Shown piece by piece: positions 9,791 through 19,014 of a stretch of 30,913 bases of DNA. The number at the start of each line of letters is the position of its first letter. The first letter of the stretch is position 1. Source of the DNA: Chara braunii (lineage: Eukaryota > Streptophyta > Charophyceae > Charales > Characeae); NCBI GenBank assembly GCA_003427395.1, contig BFEA01000262.1:1461958-1492870 (forward strand). Reading direction: 5' to 3'. A program made the translations under genes and the position numbers. The notes beneath the pieces are model-generated. The model was not told the DNA's origin. It did not search any database and worked only from the letters and a program-made list of their open reading frames with translations.

Positions 9791-10303
9791 ATGGCTTCAG
9801 CCCCGCTGCCAAACTCTGGCCCTCCCTCGGAGGAGGAGAAGAAGGTGATAAGGGGTGTCATTGAAGACTGCTATGCTAAAGGCATCCTCCCAGAGGAGGT
9901 TGCCCCTAGCATAGCTGAATCTGGACAAGACTTTCTCCGGGTGGTCGTAAATCAAGAATTTTACGACATACAAGCCGAGTGGTTATCCGTGCATGCTGTG
10001 TCAGTACAGTTCGACAATGACTCGGTTACTCTCCCTGCTTCGGTGAAAAATCGTCTGATCCGTATATACGAGGAAGGCTGGTCCCCAGTCTCTGAATTCA
10101 ACTTAGCCCCGAAGAGGCGAGCCTTCCGATGTGACGGGAAGAACCTCGTCACATACGTAGCAACCGTCAAGGTGATTGCCACATGGATGATCAGAAACGG
10201 TTCGAAGACAATCCAGCTGGATGGGAAAAAATACAGAGTCAGGTTTTGTCCTTTGGTGAACGACAACGAACTGTACGAACGGAGCGAAGCCCAAAACCTT
10301 TGA
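9791..10303 (+). CDS. Intact 170-aa ORF, possibly a LINE ORF1-like protein
   Basis: ATG in a good context (AAGATGGCTTC) opens a 170-codon frame ending in TGA. The product starts MASAPLPNSGPP and has an acidic Glu-rich segment near residues 13-35. It ends with a lysine-rich region around DGKNLVTYVATVKV, WMIRNGSKTIQLDGKKYRV and a short polar tail. No catalytic motif or zinc knuckle is seen. The C-terminal pattern (a WM-x-R stretch, then a beta-strand-like DGKKYRVRF) recalls the RNA-binding ORF1 products of plant LINEs and faintly resembles the frame at 11278-11493, but this is weak. The surrounding sequence is transposon-derived, so a mobile-element origin is more likely than a host gene. Function not assigned. 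Confidence 0.45.
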   Translation: MASAPLPNSGPPSEEEKKVIRGVIEDCYAKGILPEEVAPSIAESGQDFLRVVVNQEFYDIQAEWLSVHAVSVQFDNDSVTLPASVKNRLIRIYEEGWSPVSEFNLAPKRRAFRCDGKNLVTYVATVKVIATWMIRNGSKTIQLDGKKYRVRFCPLVNDNELYERSEAQNL

Positions 10304-10399
10304 TACTTCTGGGTTAAACCACCAGTACTTCCTAAAGTTGTGCCCGTTAACAAACCACGGTTTTAGGAAATGTACGGGTCAATGCAGGAGAACCCAAAA

Positions 10400-10648
10400 T
10401 CATCCGATTATAAACGTTTCTACTGGTACTCCTTTCGACACATGGGTAATATGGGTTTTGTCCATACTCGGTGTTAATTGGAGTTTGTCTCTAAGGAACG
10501 ATTCCAATTCAGATCTCAGTTTCACTGCTTCTGATCGTGGACCAGAGATTGCTACTAGAAAATCATCTGCGAAGCGGATGTAATGCATCCTTTGGTTCCA
10601 ATGGGTGGGATTTTTTCCCACAGCCAATACCTTGGCCAAACACTGGTG
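10400..10648 (-). pseudogene. Fragment of a group II intron-type reverse transcriptase/maturase
   Basis: On the minus strand this encodes an RT palm fragment: MHYIRFADDFLVAISG, with FADD in place of the usual YADD (about 10559-10576), followed by a helix rich in Glu and Leu, then KTHITHVSKGVP. The order 'Y-x-R-[YF]-ADDF ... K-T-x-I-T-H' is characteristic of organellar group II intron-encoded proteins and nuclear maturases, not of LINE RTs, where the context differs. About 80 codons survive. The usual FLG motif after KGVP is altered and the frame then stops, while no RT fingers are found upstream. It is most likely a nuclear relic of an organellar intron ORF or of a nuclear maturase gene. Confidence 0.6.
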
Positions 10649-10724
10649 TTTTAAGGCTATCCAGGTACCACTGTTAGTTTTACCTCACCTGAAAGGCGCT
10701 ATACAGAAAGCCTTTCGAGTTCGA

Positions 10725-10935
10725 TGCCAGAACGACGCTGGCCGGTGCTGGGGTGTTGCCCTGTAACCTGCTGATGCAGGAGCGTGAGGCCTGGTAGAGA
10801 GATCTGGGGATGCTTTGGGGTGGGCATCCCAAGGGACGACCAAGCGTTGCTGCTGGGATGACGCTGGTCGGAGCTGGGGCGAGTTGTGTTGCCCTGTAAC
10901 CCAGCAGGGTGGGGGGCATGAGGCCTGGAAGAGCT
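10725..10935. repeat. Imperfect tandem repeat, about 126-bp period
   Basis: Two units share GACGCTGG(C/T)CGG(T/A)GCTGGGG, TGTTGCCCTGTAACC and a G(A/T)GAGGCCTGG-type block (first anchors 10734 and 10860). They differ by small indels. No coding role is evident. Confidence 0.75.
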
Positions 10936-11195
10936 CAGCAGGGATTAAGACGGTGTTGGGAAGTCTTAGAAGGGTTTGTCAGGGAACCTGAGGGTAGTGA
11001 GCATTCGTAGGACCTCTGGCAGGTTATTGCATGAGTAATTCCCTAATAGGTCATTAGATACTCAGGATCCTCCCCATGTTTGTGAATCTCATCGTGTTCA
11101 CAGACTGTTCTCAGCCGAAGCCGGGTAATGGCCCTTGTATCTCAAATGACCTCAAACGACCTCAAATGTTCTCAATGATCTGTATAATTCGATAT

Positions 11196-11274
11196 GGGAC
11201 GCTGGGCCCGGTTCCCAGCATGTGCTGCTCCCCACGAATAGACTGGAGCACTTGTTCAAAAAAAAAAAAAAAAA
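11196..11274 (+). mobile_element. Poly(A)-tailed retroposon, copy 1 (plus strand, short)
   Basis: Begins GGGACGCTGGGCCCGG and contains TGCTGCTCCCCACGAATAG, then a 17-A tail (11258-11274). The 19-bp core matches the cores of copies 2 and 3 at all but two positions. About 90 bp present in the other copies before the tail are missing here. No clear RNA polymerase III boxes are visible, so SINE is a working label only. Confidence 0.65.
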
Positions 11275-11277
11275 TCC

Positions 11278-11918
11278 CACGAAGCATTTGCAGATACAAT
11301 TGCCCCGGATCTATGGAATGTGAGGTTTGATATGGAAGTAGCTGCCCGAGTGTGGTATAAAGAACATCTGATCATCGATCTGAAGGATGACAGGTGGGTG
11401 GACCTTAATATTGCATGTCGAGATTCCTCTTGGTGTAAGAGATGTCGCAGATATTTCTTTCAGAGACTGACGAGAACTGCTCGATCAGGATGAAGCTCAC
11501 TGGTTGTAGCAAATCCTTCAAAGATGTCATAGCCAAGGATAATCCCACTAAGGATGCTGATCGTCCCAAGAACGATGCCACCAAGGACAAACTCATCGAA
11601 GAGGGTGATCGTCCCAACGTCCATGTCACAAAAGATAAGTCAGTCCCAATTCTGAAAAAAAGGAATGACAATGTGGAGAAACAGGTTCGCTCCGAGGACC
11701 TATTAATCAAGTCAGACAGCAAATTAAAATCCGGCAACCTTGATGAGCTCTCCGACAAAGTTGTCCCTGATCACAAAGACAAACACTCTGATCTCCCCGA
11801 AAGCACAAGCCAACTCTCAGCGGCAATAATGCAATCACATCTTCAAAAGCCAGGGGATCGAAGATCAAGATATGTCTTCCTTCCAAAAACAAATCCCCTC
11901 AACGACCAGCCAAATTAA
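11278..11918 (+). pseudogene. LINE ORF1-like remnant in two frames
   Basis: One frame (11278-11493) encodes an open segment with WYKEHLIIDLKDDRWVDL and a CKRCRRYF CxxC pair. A second frame (11442-11918) encodes a 158-residue Lys/Asp/Ser-rich hydrophilic segment with repeated KD motifs (DNPTKDADRPKND, VTKDKS). The two overlap and together look like one frameshifted ORF1 or gag-like product upstream of the RT. No zinc-knuckle series is visible. Assignment rests mainly on position and composition. Confidence 0.45.
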
Positions 11919-12254
11919 AAAGTTGCCAGAGCCAGTCGAAAGCGAAAGATGTGAGTATATCCTCTTCTTCTCGGGACTCGTCCGAAACAAAGGAATGGGA
12001 GGGAGAGGAAGGGAAAGAGGTAGAAGCGGGAGAATTGGAGGTAAGAGGAGGGGCCGGGGGATAAGACAGGGAATCAGGCTCAGGCAGAAAAAAAGAGCCA
12101 AGGCTCACAGGATATGGACATATCTTCTGCCTCCCCCCCCCTCGCCTTCTACATCCAAGGGGTTTGATAATTTAAATGACAAGACGAGTGAGACACACAT
12201 GGGATTCAATTCCGAAACTCTGTCCTAGTTGCTTCCTCCTCCCTCGATCATTCC

Positions 12255-12416
12255 TTTTTTTTTTTTTTTTTTTTTTTTTTTGGGGTTTAAACATCGCTGT
12301 GTCATGGATCATGCTAATGGAGGTGATAGGAGCATCCCCCATTAGCAGACCCAGTTTTGGATGGCTCCATCTATTGGTGGGGAGCGGCACCTGCTGGAAA
12401 GCGGGTCCAGCGTCCC
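12255..12416 (-). mobile_element. Poly(A)-tailed retroposon, copy 2 (minus strand)
   Basis: Read on the minus strand it starts GGGACGCTGGACCCGC, contains TGCCGCTCCCCACCAATAG, continues about 90 bp with a GGGTCTGCTAATGGGG block and ends in an A27 tail (the T run at 12255-12281). Copy 3 at 18201-18349 has the same layout. It is inserted in opposite orientation into the LINE. Confidence 0.7.
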
Positions 12417-12420
12417 TTCT

Positions 12421-12637
12421 TACACTTTATTTAAGTTTGAGCCAATCACAGATGCCCTTGGGGAAGTTCTGCTGCATATGTGGGGAAGATAAATCAAAGG
12501 GAGGAAGGTTCCCTGCACCAAAGGGAACAGGATACAAGCCGAGGTTTACCTCAACTGGAGAAGCGGCAGTTTTTTGTGCTTTGCAGACAAATCAGTCGGC
12601 CATAGCCCACAAGAAAAAAAAAAACATCAGAAGGTGG
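12421..12637 (+). other. Short sequence with a possible zinc-binding peptide
   Basis: Between the retroposon and the MITE one plus-strand frame encodes GKFCCICGEDKSKGG and then a Lys/Pro-rich stretch with a further Cys (FCALQ). The CxxC pair suggests a zinc-finger fragment from a transposon protein, but a second metal-binding pair is not clear. Confidence 0.25.
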
Positions 12638-12943
12638 TGTCAAGCGCATCTGCTCCTGCCTTTTTTTGCAGAAGGCGAGAGCCTCCCGCCCATGTCACGC
12701 AGGAGTTAAACAAAACAAAACAAGAGACAACTTGGGGACGACGCAAACCGCGGGAAATACGGTTGGCGCACCCGGCGAGAGCAGTGAAGGCGACGACGCG
12801 ATCGCGCCCGTCTCGGCGGTTCGCGGGGTTATTTTGCGTTGTTCCCAAGTTGTCTCTTGTTTTGTTTTGTTTAACTCTTGCGTGACATGGCCGGCAGAGC
12901 TCTCACCTTCTGCGAAAAAAAACAGGAGCCGATGCGCTCGACA
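12638..12943. mobile_element. Foldback MITE with long terminal inverted repeats
   Basis: Left arm (about 12638-12745, starting TGTCAAGCGCATCTGCTCCTG) and right arm (about 12832-12943) are imperfect reverse complements over about 105 bp. They share TTAAACAAAACAAAACAAG, AGACAACTTGGG and ACGCAAA blocks, with a GC-rich centre of about 85 bp. There is no coding capacity. No clear target-site duplication is seen beside the outermost matched bases, so the exact ends are uncertain. A single related arm occurs at 25008-25110. Confidence 0.85.
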
Positions 12944-13589
12944 ACAGGATCGAAGATCAGCCCCAACCCCCCCATGGGAAAGTCCACCGCTCTTTCAGGG
13001 TCTTTGTCTGGTTTTTCCAAAAGACTAAAGACGAACGAATCTACGGCAGTGCCCCAACAGAGAGCACAAGCTAATCCTAGGGAAAACCCGGATCACTCTC
13101 TCGCTCGGAAGAAAAGGTCACTTCCTCAGAAACAAACAAAGAAATCTATGAGTTATGCAATGTCAATGAAGACATTATCAAAAAAAGGTAAAAACTACAA
13201 AAAAAATAATTCATATGTTGATTTTTCTCATTTGCTCCAAAACGGATTTTATAGCGGGCATACTCATATTGAAAAATCCGGGGGGAGTCCATTCCAGTTC
13301 AATCCCAACCCTCGACACATATGTCATTGATGCAATCAACTCAGAGGTCCTCAAGGTTTCGGGGAAAGTCAATGGCCCCGTGTTGATTAGCACGGGGCGT
13401 CATGCAGTTTTCTTTGAAATCAAGTGACATTACTGTACATTGCTGTAATAAGTCTAAGCCTCTTGGACCTCATCCTCAGGCAACCCAGAGGTTCAGACAT
13501 TCAGTTGGTTGGGCCTCTCCCCGCTGCTGGCAGCTCCCTCGGCAACATTCCCCAAACTGCTTATCACTTCGAATTTGAGAGGATAACCA

Positions 13590-14507
13590 ATGGATATTGT
13601 CTCTGCAAGGAGACCACTGGATGAACATGACATAAACCTATCTCAGATTTTCAATTTTTGGGAGGGTCTTCCAGCCTCGGTAACCCCAGGACAAAAGACG
13701 CCTTGGATTAACTCTTCTCTACACAAACTTTTTTTGGCCACTAAGAATATAGTTACGGGCAAATGTCCAGGAATAGACGCCCTACCCATTGAACTATTCC
13801 TTAGCGCATGGGAGGCCTTTGCCCCATTTCTATACCAAATATTTAACAGCACCCTCAACTCAGGGGAGCTGGTAAAAGGGGGTTATCTCACTCCTTTATA
13901 AAAAAATGTGACAAAAGAGAAGTGAAAAACTATCGTACCATCTCAGTGCTGGCTACAAAATCCTGGCTAAGGCCCTAGCTATGAGGTTGGAGGATGCCCT
14001 ACCAGAGATGGTGGGTATAGAGCAAGGAGCCTTCGTCAAAGGTCGTTCTATCATGGTATATTTGACAATATCTTATCCACAATCCAAGTGGTAGAAATTT
14101 TAGCCGAAGAGAGAGGTGGTTGTCCTTCTCCTAGACGTGGAGAGGCCTATGGGAAGGTAGGGTGGACCTTAGTTTTCACCTCCCTAGCTAAAATGGGATT
14201 TGGAAAAGGGTTTTGCACATGGGTTAAGGCCATGTACACGGAGTCTACATCAATGGTCCTCGTAAATGGGCGCCTCTCCCCAAGCTTCCATTGACGCGCT
14301 CACTCAAGCAAGAATGCCCCCTAGCCCCCTTACTGTTTGTCCTGCAGTTGGAGGTTCTAATGCATAACATCCGCACTAACGACGCCATCTTAGACCTCAA
14401 CATTTTCCATTCCATACAATGGAAGGGGGGCGCACTAGCTGACGATATTACTATTGATTGTGTCAATACGATACCGTCCTTCAAAGCATTAAGGGAAGTC
14501 TTGGATG
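13590..14507 (+). pseudogene. LINE reverse transcriptase, N-terminal part (frameshifted)
   Basis: Successive frames encode recognisable RT blocks in order: GKCPGIDALPIELF (RT finger block, about 13758), KNYRTISVLA, YKILAKALAMRLEDALPEM and IEQGAFVKGRS (about 13950-14055). Then come MGFGKGFCTWVKAMY and VLVNGRLSP (14190-14280), QECPLAPLLFVLQLE (about 14308) and the palm LADD with catalytic Asp pair at 14441-14446. The canonical Y of YADD is replaced by L. At least three frame changes and stop codons separate the blocks, so it is inactive. It continues past the hAT insertion at 15180. Confidence 0.85.
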
Positions 14508-14515
14508 ACTACTGC

Positions 14516-15170
14516 CAGGGTTGTCGAGCCCTGGCCCAGGGACCCCGGTGGGGGTGCGGGGGTCCGGAGTTGGGCACCCCTGACCCCAGTTCCGACGCCC
14601 CACCCCAAAAAAAAAAAAAAAAAAAAAAAAAACAGGGGGGTGCGCAGCGACAACCTGCACCCCGTCGACCGAACTGCAAAAATGCAGTTTTGGCCCCACC
14701 TCGCCCCCCCCCCGGGGCTACACCCAACCCTGGTGAGCCCAAGGTGGCCCTGGGTGTGGGGCCGGGGGCGGGGCTGAGCNNNNNNNNNNNNNNNNNNNNN
14801 NNNNNNNNNNNNNNNNNNNNNNNNNNNNNNNNNNNNNNNNNNNNNNNNNNNNNNNNNNNNNNNNNNNNNNNNNNNNNNNNNNNNNNNNNNNNNNNNNNNN
14901 NNNNNNNNNNNNNNNNNNNNNNNNNNNNNNNNNNNNNNNNNNNNNNNNNNNNNNNNNNNNNNNNNNNNNNNNNNNNNNNNNNNNNNNNNNNNNNNNNNNN
15001 NNNNNNNNNNNNNNNNNNNNNNNNNNNNNNNNNNNNNNNNNGGGGGCGGGGGTGGGCCACGTGCGGGGGTGATTTGGAGGGTCCGGGGGTCGAGGATCCC
15101 CGCGGCGGGGGTGAGGCCGTGAAACCCCCACCCCGGCTTGGGCCCCGGGGATCCCCGCGTGACAACACTG
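14516..15170. mobile_element. Non-autonomous hAT-type DNA transposon with assembly gap
   Basis: Ends are CAGGGTTGTC (14516-14525) and, on the complementary strand, CAGTGTTGTC (15161-15170). This is a 10-bp terminal inverted repeat with one mismatch, in the CAG-starting style of hAT elements. It is flanked by a perfect 8-bp duplication ACTACTGC (14508-14515 and 15171-15178), the size hAT transposases make. Removing it plus one duplication rejoins the LINE RT reading frame (...VLDDYC / LLF-stop-AFINWEK), which confirms the boundaries. The body is GC-rich with a 26-A tract (14607-14632) and a 262-base N gap, so coding content inside the gap cannot be judged. Confidence 0.88.
14780..15041. other. 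Assembly gap (262 N)
   Basis: Undetermined bases inside the hAT-type element, bounded by GC-rich sequence on both sides. True length is unknown. Confidence 0.98.
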
Positions 15171-15179
15171 ACTACTGCC

Positions 15180-16008
15180 TATTATTTTAGGCCTTCATCA
15201 ACTGGGAAAAGCCATCCTTTCTCTTCCTTGACCCCTACGAGATGTACGTTGACTAGGGCCTCAAGAAGGTCCCAACCAACTGTTCAGACAAATTCTTGGG
15301 GGTCCAGGTCTCACTGTCCAACTGCTCCTCCATGTAGGATGCCATACTGGTGGAGAAAATAACTGAGCGAAATTGTGAATCTTGGGACGAGCGTGAAATT
15401 TCAAGCTCTCTCCCTTCTCGGGAGAGCCCTGGCTATCTCTCCAACGACCTTTTCCATACCCTGGTTTCAATTATTTGTCCAGTTGCTGGGGGAGGAAGCA
15501 TACCGTAATATCAAATATGTGGCAGCAAGATACCTCTGGAAGCCCGCTGCAATGGACCTACAAGGTTACTTAACCAAGGTAGCCTGTGACTCAATTTGCT
15601 TCTCTAGAGAGCAGGGAGGCCTTGGCATCCTAGATCCGTGTCAGCAAAATCTGACTTTATTGGCTAAATGGTTATCGTAAGCAATGCGAAACAGCAAGGA
15701 AAGAGCGTGAAACTTGTCTCACCCCCTACACGTCTGACTCGGTTTTTTTATTAAGTCATTTTGCAATATATAGGTTAAATCGAGAACTTGGAGGAACATT
15801 CAGTCGGTCTGGAACAAAGTGCGTCCCACCAAGCTCACAGAGCCAGTTACAAGGTCTTATATCTTGAACCAGATACTATTTGAAAATAACTTAATCAAAC
15901 TCCCGGACAACTTTGAACTCAAAAAAGACACCAACCCAAGTTCGTTTGGGAAGGTCTGGGTCGAAAAAGGCATTATCCAACTCAAAAATATATGGGATCC
16001 ATAGCCAA
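15180..16008 (+). pseudogene. LINE reverse transcriptase, thumb and C-terminal part
   Basis: Continues the RT after the hAT insertion. It encodes AFINWEKPSFLFLD (the LINE K-INW-K block), SDKFLGVQVS (YLG-like block), LSLLGRALAIS, a YLW segment and REQGGLGILDP (about 15390-15640). Further frames give TWRNIQSVWNKV-like sequence, the 61-codon segment 15819-16004 with ILFENNLIKLPDNF, and GKVWVEKGIIQLKNIWD. These follow the order of plant LINE C-terminal regions. In-frame stops near 15253 and 15336 and later frameshifts make it non-functional. Confidence 0.8.
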
Positions 16009-17290
16009 ATTACAAAATATATTTTGAAAAGTTGAGGTCCCTACTGCCGAGGGTACATAACTTAGCAACAAACCATTCAAAGGTGCAGGTTGCCATCCCT
16101 ACGCAATGGGTTGCAGTCTTTTGAACCTCGGCGGACTGGACCCCGAGTTCATGGCTCAAGAACCCGATGGACATGGGTACCTTCTGGAAAATTTTGGGCC
16201 CGGAACTCAGGCCAGGCACTAAGGCCCCAACATGACAACTTCAACGCTATATTAAATCGGATGTATTGTTGAAATACTGTGAAGATTCCTTAATCCACCA
16301 TACAGAGGATTGAGAAAAATTATGAGTGTTGGAGAGTCTATCCAACAAAAAGCAGATTTGCAAGGTCTTTCCTTTGTCGGTGGAAGCACTTAGCATAAAA
16401 CCACTCTTATTTGGTTGGAACAACTGCAACCCATCCTCGTATAGCTCTAGACAAAAGGAGCATACCCCACTAATTAACTATAAACCAATGAAGGAAGGAC
16501 AAACTCTAAACAAAAGAAATCGATTGGGACAACGAAGAGAAGACTCGCCGAACAACAGGTCAGACACGTCGATGACGTAGACATGTATACCCTTTGGAAG
16601 GCTTTAAAAAAGATGCCCCCCCAAAGAACAGTGACGATCCTCTAACTCCAATTACTGCATGTCACCGTGACAGCGGTCTGGCTAAACTCCAAAGGCATGC
16701 AAATAACAGAAAGTTGTGTAGGTTGAAATTGGTCATGGGAATCCGCCCCCCATCGATGTCTCCACTGCCCTCACTCGATGGTGATATGGAAGTGGTGGAA
16801 GGAAGGGTGGAGACTGATGGGATTACCAAATAATGTTTCGATAGACGAATTAATTTCCTGGGAATTCAGGATGGGCCAGACTCTCTGACAAATGACTCGA
16901 AGTACATGAAAAATATATGCAGTTATATTGAAAGTTATCTGGTTGAGGAGAAACTAGCTTCTCTTAAAAAATGTAAGGCATAGTCTCCAACGTGTATTCA
17001 ACGAGATTCTTGTCGAAATCAAAATCACTATTCACGCTGATTGGCGCTCCAAAAGGGTTGGTTTGGTCTACTAAAATATGGGTTTATAAAAAAGTCGGTG
17101 CCGTAGTTTCGGATGAGGGCAAACTGGTATTGGCAGATTAACTTATGAAAAACCATACCTCCTGAGCCCAGGAGACTTTGTCGTTTCAAGTAAGTTCAGT
17201 AGTACCTCAGTGAAACTTGTTTTACCTTTTATTTCTATTTGAGTTTTTCTTAGTTCAATTGTTTTTTTTTATTTATGAAGCACTTGCTTT
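16009..17290 (+). other. Probable 3' end of the LINE, heavily degraded
   Basis: Only short open frames remain. A Lys/Asn-rich stretch (16326-16580) and a Pro-rich segment (16594-16833) may derive from the C-terminal region of the element. No further domain could be identified. Confidence 0.4.
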
Positions 17291-17292
17291 AT

Positions 17293-17448
17293 GGGACACT
17301 GAACCTGGTTTCTTGTACAAGCCTAAGCTGGGTAATGGCCCCAATTTTTCCTTTGGGTTGTCATGTCGAGGTTTTCCTGAGCTTGATTTCTATTTGGAAA
17401 TACAGCAATTGCTCCCCCCCCCCCCCCCCCCCCCCCAACACCCCCCCC

Positions 17449-17495
<47 letters not shown>
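17293..17495 (+). mobile_element. Poly(A)-terminated 3' segment, possibly a diverged retroposon copy 4
   Basis: Starts GGGACACTGAACCTGG, similar to the heads of copies 1-3, then AAGCTGGGTAATGGCCC and a C-run (17414-17436), and ends in A46 (17450-17495). It could be the true 3' end of the LINE, a retroposon sharing that end, or both. The core GCTCCCCAC block of the other copies is not recognisable. Confidence 0.45.
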
Positions 17496-17497
<2 letters not shown>

Positions 17498-17756
17498 TAA
17501 GTCAAGAGATATGTCGGGACATTTGTCATGCTGGAAGGGCCAATACACTCATTGCCTATAATGTCAAGGGTTGTCCTAGGGCAAGCTATTGTTGATATGG
17601 CACAAGTTTTATCACCTACCTGAAATATTGTTCATTGTCAATGATTATTTCTTAAGTTTATCATTGCCCATTGTGTTTTCTGTAGTTGCGCTATGGTCTG
17701 TTGCACCACTTAGTCTCATACCAAAGGGCATACCTATTGGTTTTACGTGGTAACCA
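17496..17756. other. Spacer between the LINE tail and the integrase fossil
   Basis: No recognised motif. It may be the 3' continuation of the minus-strand Ty3/gypsy remnant. Confidence 0.3.
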
Positions 17757-18190
17757 CTATTTAAGGTTTAGGAATAAAAAATCAAGAGCAGTCTTTCGCT
17801 TCCATCCCAAATGCACTTGGTTTCTCCTAGTGGTTGAATGGATCGCATTAGTATACAACCCAACTACTTGCAGCTGTTGACATCCCAATCTAGCTGATCA
17901 GGAGGCTCGAAGTGATTACAAAGTTGTTGCACTTGTTAGTAGATCTATTCAACTCGCTTGTCAGATTTAGGGTGATTCCTTAATGCGATATTGAGTTCAA
18001 AACCTAACTTTTCAACCAGATTTTTCCACTGTTAACTTGTGAAACAGACATTTCTATCGCTATCGATGCTTCTCGGGAATCCAACTTCTTTAATCCATTT
18101 TTTTTTTCTTGATTTTTTTTTCATCCGTTAAAAGTGGAACGATACAAAGAAGATTAGTATGACCCCTATGCAATGATGAAAAAAAAAATC
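17757..18190 (-). pseudogene. Ty3/gypsy-type retrotransposon integrase fossil
   Basis: On the minus strand, degraded frames show in order: a CIGVILIFFVSFHF block (about 18170-18120, aligned to the DxxVVDRFSKMAHF integrase strand), and GFPRSIDSDRNVCFTS (about 18090-18035) with the second catalytic Asp. These are followed by W-K-x-L...LGFELNIALRNHPKSD, where the usual Y/HPQTDG stands, and NAIHSTT with LDFLFLN (17850-17757). The succession is diagnostic for the integrase core of Ty3/gypsy polyproteins. Several stops interrupt it. The third catalytic Glu region reads KRVE. The remainder of the element was not found, and its upstream side is cut by the inverted retroposon at 18201. Confidence 0.75.
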
Positions 18191-18200
18191 CAGTTCAATC

Positions 18201-18349
18201 TTTTTTTTTTTTTTTTTTTAACATCATGAGTGTGGTGGATACTTCTAATATGGTTGGTAAGAGCGTCCCCGATTGTCGGACCCCGTAGGTTGATGGCTCA
18301 TTTCTATTAGTGGGGAGCTGCACATGCAAGAAACCGGGACCAACGTCCC
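18201..18349 (-). mobile_element. Poly(A)-tailed retroposon, copy 3 (minus strand)
   Basis: On the minus strand: GGGACGTTGGTCCCGG, then TGCAGCTCCCCACTAATAG, GAGCCATC, a GGGTCCGACAATCGGGG block, about 50 further bases, and the A tail represented by the T run at 18201-18219. Its layout is the same as copy 2, with roughly 20-25 percent divergence by eye. Confidence 0.7.
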
Positions 18350-19014
18350 AACAAATAACATTATAACCCAAAAAAACTTATTTTCGTACAAATAGAGTCA
18401 TCAAAAACACATTTGGGGCACTTGGACAAAAATTGGCATGATAAGAGTGAAAACTAACCAAAAAAACTAACCACTATGAGTGAGAGTAAGAGTAGGGAAG
18501 GTAAAGTGGTGTTGGGTTGGAACTGAAGAGAGGGGAGGTGAGAAGAGATGGGATCAAATAGGATAGGTATTGAGAAAAAAACTTTCATCTCTTGTGTCAA
18601 GAATGAGCATGGGACCCCGCGTGTTGGGCCATCTGCTTTCTTAGAATTGTAGTAGAGCCTTGTGTGTCATTCCCTCTTGGTGCCTATTGAGGCCAAATAA
18701 TTTTTGTATTGTTTCCCCTATCCTTGGTGCATGTATGATCCTTTTATTCTCGTGTGGCTACAACTGTTTGTCTTTGGGGGCTCAGATGAGAGCCTCGGGA
18801 GTTATGACTCCTTCATGTTGTCGCCTTTTCCTTGTTGTTCTACTGTTTTTTCCCATTATCGCAGTGTATGGCTCGCACTCGATCGCTAGTGTCTGACCTT
18901 CACGACCATGTCATGCATGAGTTTTGAGAACAATCGCAGATACCACTTCAGTTGTGCACGTCAGCTATACGCCTCCGACTTCCAGCGACCGGACGAGGCT
19001 CCAACTATACTTGC
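18350..19014. other. Gene-free stretch
   Basis: Purine-rich sequence at 18470-18560 is followed by mixed sequence with short frames (18660-18896) that match nothing I recognise. Confidence 0.4.

Larger units (their letters stand above)
11278..17495 (+). mobile_element. Degraded LINE-type (non-LTR) retrotransposon with nested insertions
   Basis: A plus-strand non-LTR element runs from ORF1-like sequence (11278-11918) through reverse transcriptase (13590-15680) and a C-terminal region (to about 16000 or further) to a probable poly(A) end at 17450-17495. Many frameshifts and stops show that it is dead. No apurinic endonuclease domain is found between the ORF1-like part and RT, so an internal deletion is likely. 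It has been entered by an inverted poly(A) retroposon (12255-12416), a foldback MITE (12638-12943) and a hAT-type element (14516-15170). The 3' boundary is inferred from the A46 tract and from an AAGCTGGGTAATGGCCC motif at about 17316 that also occurs with one change near 11121. Confidence 0.75.
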
